From assembly GCA_031278675.1 (NCBI GenBank), contig JAITJY010000218.1, positions 1 to 10,106 on the forward strand: a stretch of DNA of 10,106 nucleotides, read 5' to 3'. Both the position numbers and the translations under genes were made by a program. Below are positions 6,551-10,106 of this stretch, piece after piece. Origin of the DNA: Bifidobacteriaceae bacterium (GTDB lineage Bacteria > Actinomycetota > Actinomycetes > Actinomycetales > WQXJ01). The notes under the pieces are model-generated. The model worked only from the letters and a program-made list of their open reading frames with translations, did no database searches and had not been told where the DNA came from. Within the stretch, counting starts at the first letter, position 1; the number at the start of each line of letters is the position of its first letter.

Positions 6551-8459
6551 GCAGCGCGCGTCCAGCAACGCGGGTTTTCGCCAGACGGCGCATGGTGTCG
6601 CGGGACAGCTTCGCACCGATCTCGACCAGAGAGAAATTCTTGAAGATTTGGATGCGGCCCAAGTCGCCTCCGCGCAGCTCGGTCTCACCGGTGATCGCCC
6701 CGACTATGGCGCCCGGAGCCACCCCATCACCGTGGCCCACACCAATCCAATACCGTTGCGCCCCGGTCAGCGACCGTTTACCGCTAGCGGCGCCACCCGC
6801 ATTTAGGCCGGTACGGCCCTTGCGTCCATTCGGCGGGAAATCAGCCCGGTGTTGGCCACGCGCTGATTGGCCCCGCGCGGATTGGCCCCGCGCGGATTGC
6901 CCCCGCGCCGCCGGCCGGCGGCGCAGTTCCTTCAGCGCCAAATCCAATCCGTCCTCGGCATCGTCCTTTGTGTCCTGAAGCGACCCGGCGCGGCCTTCGA
7001 CCGCTAACGCGGCCAAGGCGGCGGCCAACGAGGCGGGGTCGGCGCCATCGTCCAAGGCTTCCGCGACGGCGCGATAGGCGGGAGCCAGCCGACCTGCGGC
7101 AAGGCGCTCCGGTACGCGCCGCAACAGCGCAGCGAACTGGTGGTCCGCGACCTGGGCGACGCTCGGCACCGTGTATTCCGCGAGTTCAGAGCCGATATGA
7201 CGCTCGATGCCGCGCAACTTGCCCCGCTCCGACGGCGTCACAAACGTAATCGCCTGGCCCGCGCGCCCGGCCCGGCCCGTCCGGCCGATGCGGTGGACGT
7301 AGCTGACGGCCTCGCGCGGCACATCGAAGTTGACCACGAGGCCAATCCGCTCCACATCCATGCCGCGGGCGGCCACATCAGTCGCGACCAGCACGTCGAG
7401 GAGCCCCGAGCGCAACCGTTGCACTATCCGTTCGCGTTCGCGTTGCGCCACCTCGCCGGAAATCCCGGCCGCATTGATGCCGCGGGCAGCCAACTCTTGG
7501 GCCACCGTTTCGGCGTCCCCCCGGGTCCGCACAAATACGATCGCGGCTTCGCCGGGCATCACCGCGAGCACCCGCACCAACGCTTCTACCTTGAACCGGG
7601 CTGGGACCACGGCATAACTCTGGACCACCGAGGTGGCAGGCGCGGAGGGCGGCGTCAGAGCGATCCGGCGCGGGTCGCGCAGATGGCGGTCAGCGGTGGC
7701 GCGGATCGCGGGCGGCATGGTGGCCGAGAACAGCGCGGTCTGGCGTGCCCCCGGCGCCTGCGCCAGGATCGCATCGACGTCTTCGGCGAAGCCCATCCGG
7801 AGCATCTCGTCAGCCTCATCGATCACCAGGAAACGCAGTTCCGTGAGGTCGAACGTGCCCCGCGCCAAATGATCCATTACCCGCCCGGGCGTGGCCACCA
7901 CGATCTGCGCCCCGGATTTGAGGGCTTTGATCTGGGCGGAGTACGGCGCCCCGCCGTAAACCGCAGCGACCGCGACCGCCGGCAACCCTCGCGCATAGCT
8001 TTCGATGGCGGCCGCCAGTTGGAGCGCCAACTCCCGGGTTGGGGCCAGCACCAGCGCTTGGGCCCCCGGGCCGGCCGGGTCGATCGCCGCGAGGAGCGGC
8101 AGCCCAAACGCCGCCGTTTTTCCCGTACCGGTTTGCGCCACACCGACGATGTCGTGCCCCCCCATCAACGGCGGGATGGCCGCCGTCTGGATCTCGGTCG
8201 GTGTCACGAACCCCAGTTCACTGACCGCTTGGAGCAGGACCTCCGGCAGGCCCAAGGCGGCGAACCCGGGTGGGGGATTGGTATCGGTTCTGGTATCGGT
8301 TCTGGTATTGCATTCGGAGTCCAACGCGGTCTCGTCCCCGTCGCGAGCGCCGGGACCGCAGGCCGCAGCGGGCTCCGGCACAGCGCCGCATTCTGGGGCG
8401 CCGGGCACGTCCAAGTCAAAGAAAGTCGTCATTGGGTTGTTCACACCGATCGTTGTCAT
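6528..8459 (-). CDS. deaD: DEAD-box ATP-dependent RNA helicase, DeaD/CsdA type
   Basis: This is a 643-residue protein with the full DEAD-box set: Q motif around 66-91 (Gln91), AQTGTGKT (108-115), PTRELA (140-145), TPGR (190-193), DEAD (214-217), SAT (245-247), VATDVAARGMD (358-368) and HRIGRTGRAG (389-398). A DbpA-type RNA-binding domain follows at about 566-640, including YWIGVGHGDGV and GRIQIFKNFSLVEI. This pairing is typical of DeaD, which unwinds RNA in ribosome assembly and cold adaptation. The linker contains ARGQS repeated three times, and the first 60 residues are variable with an RTDT repeat. The ATG at 8459 lacks a strong ribosome site; the ATG at codon 10 is an alternative, and the conserved core begins only near residue 65. 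The last codons lie inside a duplicated 27-bp element. Candidate promoter elements lie about 100 bases upstream. Confidence 0.95.
   Translation of the reverse strand: MTTIGVNNPMTTFFDLDVPGAPECGAVPEPAAACGPGARDGDETALDSECNTRTDTRTDTNPPPGFAALGLPEVLLQAVSELGFVTPTEIQTAAIPPLMGGHDIVGVAQTGTGKTAAFGLPLLAAIDPAGPGAQALVLAPTRELALQLAAAIESYARGLPAVAVAAVYGGAPYSAQIKALKSGAQIVVATPGRVMDHLARGTFDLTELRFLVIDEADEMLRMGFAEDVDAILAQAPGARQTALFSATMPPAIRATADRHLRDPRRIALTPPSAPATSVVQSYAVVPARFKVEALVRVLAVMPGEAAIVFVRTRGDAETVAQELAARGINAAGISGEVAQRERERIVQRLRSGLLDVLVATDVAARGMDVERIGLVVNFDVPREAVSYVHRIGRTGRAGRAGQAITFVTPSERGKLRGIERHIGSELAEYTVPSVAQVADHQFAALLRRVPERLAAGRLAPAYRAVAEALDDGADPASLAAALAALAVEGRAGSLQDTKDDAEDGLDLALKELRRRPAARGQSARGQSARGQSARGQHRADFPPNGRKGRTGLNAGGAASGKRSLTGAQRYWIGVGHGDGVAPGAIVGAITGETELRGGDLGRIQIFKNFSLVEIGAKLSRDTMRRLAKTRVAGRALRIRPDLG
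6859..6903 (-). repeat. 15-bp tandem repeat encoding ARGQS units
   Basis: Three adjacent 15-bp units (6859-6873, 6874-6888, 6889-6903) differ by only one or two bases, and a partial fourth lies on the low-coordinate side, within the helicase gene. They encode an Arg/Gly/Gln/Ser linker before the RNA-binding tail. Because the unit is a multiple of three, copy-number change would keep the frame. Basic RG-type linkers can bind RNA nonspecifically. Confidence 0.75.
8280..8310 (-). repeat. 12-bp tandem repeat encoding RTDT units
   Basis: GGTATCGGTTCT occurs perfectly at 8280-8291 and 8292-8303, followed by a partial third copy (GGTATTG). On the coding strand it gives RTDT twice in the variable N-terminal extension of the helicase. 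The in-frame unit suggests length variation between strains. Confidence 0.75.
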
Positions 8460-8547
8460 GGAGCGCGACCGGCCTGAGCCAAGCTCCGAAGAAACACATT
8501 CAAGTGGGCCGCCCGCTCCCGGAACACCGCCGGGTGGGCAGAACGCG

Positions 8548-8575
8548 GCCCCGAAGGACTATACCCTATCGGGGC
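8548..8575 (-). promoter_or_regulatory. Dyad with TATAGT -10 candidate upstream of helicase
   Basis: GCCCCGA (8548-8554) pairs with TCGGGGC (8569-8575). An inner AGG/CCT pairing with one bulged A leaves a 7-base loop. On the minus strand the loop and its edge contain TATAGT (complement of 8558-8563), five of six bases of the -10 consensus, about 100 bases before the helicase start. No convincing -35 box lies 16-18 bases further up. It may be a promoter overlapped by an operator-like dyad, or part of a structured leader. Confidence 0.35.
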
Positions 8576-8638
8576 GCCAGGCGATTCCGCCCCGGTCGCC
8601 TGACCCACCAATCCAGCCCTCGTTCTTTCCCACGCCCG

Positions 8639-8665
8639 GTGCCGGCCCCACCTTTCGGCCGGTAC
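8639..8665 (-). terminator. GC-rich hairpin after the lipoprotein gene
   Basis: GTGCCGGCC (8639-8647) pairs with GGCCGGTAC (8657-8665), nine pairs with one G-T wobble and a 9-base loop. The stem begins about 20 bases downstream of the lipoprotein stop on the minus strand. No U-run follows, so this is not a classic intrinsic terminator, but a strong stem soon after a stop codon can end or protect a transcript in GC-rich bacteria. It would separate the lipoprotein from the helicase. Confidence 0.35.
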
Positions 8666-8686
8666 TTTCGGTTGGGTCGCTGGCCG

Positions 8687-8986
8687 TTATTGCACAACCA
8701 CTGTGACGGCATCGGGCGCTGCGACCCGGACCAGGACCACGCCTGCCGCTGGCACCATCGCAGGCGTGTAGCCGGCGCCCTCGGCGTCACGCGGGAGATA
8801 GACATCGACCGCGACGACCCATGTGGCCCCGTCGGCGTAGACACCCGTGACGGAGGACCGGTGGCGCCCGTCGGGCATGTCGCTGGCGTAGAACCACACC
8901 GCCGGCGAGCAGCCAGCCACCAGCGCCACGCCCACCACGAACCCCGTAGCGACGGCCAGCCTAGCGCCACAGCGCAACAGCCTCAT
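8687..8986 (-). CDS. Small predicted lipoprotein, unknown function
   Basis: This is a 99-residue protein. It begins with MRLLRCGARL, a hydrophobic stretch (10-24) and a lipobox VAGC (23-26), so signal peptidase II cleavage before Cys26 and lipid attachment are predicted. The mature part would be about 74 residues on the outer face of the cytoplasmic membrane. It looks beta-rich, with alternating hydrophobic segments (SVTGVYADGATWVVAVDVYL and VVLVRVAAPDAVTVVVQ). I recognise no known domain. The ATG has CGGAG eight bases upstream, which supports it over overlapping frames in this GC-rich stretch. The gene lies between the PfkB kinase (100 bases upstream, same strand) and the helicase (227 bases downstream). 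A role with the kinase is possible but unsupported. Confidence 0.65.
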   Translation of the reverse strand: MRLLRCGARLAVATGFVVGVALVAGCSPAVWFYASDMPDGRHRSSVTGVYADGATWVVAVDVYLPRDAEGAGYTPAMVPAAGVVLVRVAAPDAVTVVVQ

Positions 8987-9009
8987 GCCACTAACTCCGT
9001 TCGACCAAC

Positions 9010-9048
9010 AAAAAGGTCACGCCCAACGCGGGGGAGCCCGCCCTCCGC
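9010..9048 (-). terminator. Possible weak terminator between kinase and lipoprotein
   Basis: On the minus strand, about 38 bases after the kinase stop, GCGG-(a)-GGG pairs with CCC-CCGC (within 9028-9048), seven pairs with one bulge. A run of five T residues (complement of 9010-9014) follows, but 13 bases beyond the stem, which is too far for a standard intrinsic terminator. It may be a weak stop, or coincidental. Confidence 0.25.
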
Positions 9049-9086
9049 ACAACCTCCACGGTGCGCAGGTCGCGGTCCGCCGGGGG

Positions 9087-10106
9087 CTATGCCTTCCCGC
9101 AGTAGTGGGCGAGGGCCGCAGTCGTTGCCTCGGCGCTTGGAGCCGTCGCCGGGCCCAGCTTCGTTACCGCGAGCCCTGCCGCCACGCCCGCGCGGCGCAC
9201 CGCCGCCACCAGCCCGTCGCCGCGCAGCAGCCCGGCCGCTAAGACCCCGCAATGTGCGTCACCCGCCCCCGTGGTATCCACTGCCCGGACCGGGTAGGCC
9301 GGCACCCACACAGGGCCGTCACCAGGCAAAAGATCAGTCCCGGCGCCGGTCCCGTCAGTTTTGGGCGCAGTCCCGCCGCCAGGTGTAGGTCCGGGCTCGC
9401 AGGGAGTTGCGGCGGCGGCGCCAGCCGCGCCGCCAGGCGCAGTCCCCCCGACCAGCCGATCGCCCCAGTCGCCGACGACCACCGCCCCGAGCGGGCCAAG
9501 CCGGAGCACCACCGCGCCGCCGAGTCGCGCAGCCAAGCTGGCGGCTAGGGCGCGCGCGGCTTCAACCTGGTCCTCGGGCGCGGTGGCGGGCCCGGTGGCG
9601 GGCCCGGTGGCGGGCGCGGTGCCCGCCAAGCGCGCGGCCAGGGCCTGGCCCTCGGTCAGGTTCAAGGACCAGATTCCGGCGCGGCGCGCCAGACGCCTCA
9701 GCCAAGCCAACGGCAGGGCCTCAACCAAGGGAGATGCGTCCGCCAGGACAGCGACGCGCGGGTCCAAACCCTCCAGCCAGTCCAGCAGCGCGGCGCCCTT
9801 GACGGGGTGGGCCAGCGAGTAACCGGTGACATAGACCAGATCAGCCGGGCGCACGTCAAGCGGCGGTGGCCACGGTGCCGGCGCGGCCACCTCGGCGCCG
9901 GGAGCGGAAACGAAGGTCCGTTGGGCGGCATCGTCCACCATGACAACCGAAAACCCGGTGTCGCGGTCCAGGAGCGTAGGCCCGGCCAGCGTAATGGACT
10001 CGGCCGCGAGGGCGGCGCGCGCCAGCTCACCGAACGGCCCAGTGCCGAGCGCGCCCACGTAAACCACGGCGGCGCCATCGCGCCGGGCGGCCGCCATGAC
10101 GTTGAA
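9087..10106 (-). CDS. PfkB/ribokinase-family sugar kinase, 5' end cut by window edge
   Basis: The visible part is 339 residues and continues past the last base. Codons at 10098-10106 read FNV directly before MAAARRDGA, and FNVxxAAxRxGA is the family's conserved substrate-side region, so the Met at 10097 is internal and the true start lies beyond the window. Other family features are GALGTGPFG (18-26), DTGFSVVMVD (49-58), SLNLTEGQAL (147-156) and the signature DTTGAGDAHCG (277-287), which carries the catalytic Asp and the anion hole. The protein should phosphorylate a sugar or nucleoside with ATP; the substrate is unknown. Two low-complexity inserts stand out: an ATGP repeat at about 163-177, and some 45 Gly/Ala/Thr/Pro-rich residues at about 219-263 just before the ATP-site strand. 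Neither removes a signature motif. The small lipoprotein gene follows on the same strand. Confidence 0.9.
   Translation of the reverse strand, partial: FNVMAAARRDGAAVVYVGALGTGPFGELARAALAAESITLAGPTLLDRDTGFSVVMVDDAAQRTFVSAPGAEVAAPAPWPPPLDVRPADLVYVTGYSLAHPVKGAALLDWLEGLDPRVAVLADASPLVEALPLAWLRRLARRAGIWSLNLTEGQALAARLAGTAPATGPATGPATAPEDQVEAARALAASLAARLGGAVVLRLGPLGAVVVGDWGDRLVGGTAPGGAAGAAAATPCEPGPTPGGGTAPKTDGTGAGTDLLPGDGPVWVPAYPVRAVDTTGAGDAHCGVLAAGLLRGDGLVAAVRRAGVAAGLAVTKLGPATAPSAEATTAALAHYCGKA
9581..9616 (-). repeat. 12-bp tandem repeat in the PfkB kinase gene
   Basis: Three consecutive CGGTGGCGGGC-type 12-bp units (9581-9592, 9593-9604, 9605-9616) are identical except for the last base of the third. 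They encode the ATGP/ATAP run of the kinase. The units are in frame, so slippage would lengthen or shorten a surface loop without breaking the gene. Confidence 0.75.

Noticed and set aside
7140..8477. 445-codon open frame on the plus strand opposite the helicase
   Set aside because: It is antisense to a helicase with every family motif intact. The translation is rich in Arg, Gly and His with no domain, as expected from mirrored GC-rich codons.
8566..8970. 134-codon minus-strand frame overlapping the lipoprotein gene
   Set aside because: It occupies a different frame over the same bases, is Trp/Arg-rich and lacks the signal peptide and ribosome site that support the lipoprotein frame.

Overview
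The window looks like chromosome from a GC-rich actinobacterium. The signs are high GC with G/C-rich third positions, GTG starts, strong AAGGAGG-type ribosome sites on several genes, Ala/Gly/Pro-rich protein tails, and an actinobacterial-looking PfkB kinase. I cannot name a genus. I see no rRNA, tRNA, CRISPR array, transposase or phage gene. The content is mostly housekeeping or poorly characterised conserved genes.

Layout. (1) 51-2630, plus strand: a large polytopic membrane protein with glycosyltransferase-C-like features, whose reading frame is open to the window edge, then a YwaF/TIGR02206-family membrane protein with its own strong ribosome site. (2) 2631-3938, minus strand: a 12-segment MFS efflux permease resembling Mef/DHA3 pumps. 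It converges on the YwaF-like gene with no spacer: the two stop codons touch. (3) 3939-4298: a 360-base divergent region with no convincing gene. It holds two long hairpin-forming dyads, a short direct repeat and an AT-rich promoter-like stretch. (4) 4299-6457, plus strand: an AbrB/SpoVT-type DNA-binding protein with a Pro-rich tail, then an ABC1/UbiB-family atypical kinase. (5) 6458-6550: a convergent junction carrying a 27-bp near-perfect direct repeat, one copy of which overlaps the helicase stop codon. (6) 6528-10106, minus strand: a DEAD-box RNA helicase of the DeaD/CsdA type with a DbpA-like RNA-binding tail, a small predicted lipoprotein of unknown role, and a PfkB-family sugar kinase cut by the right edge of the window.

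How they may work together. The AbrB-like gene and the MFS pump are divergent and share the hairpin-rich region, the usual layout for a local regulator and its target; this is inferred from position only. The AbrB-like gene and the ABC1 kinase lie in the same direction 125 bases apart and may be co-transcribed. No single pathway unites the window. The least explained signals are the paired dyads at 4037-4171 and the duplicated helicase 3' end at 6460-6550.
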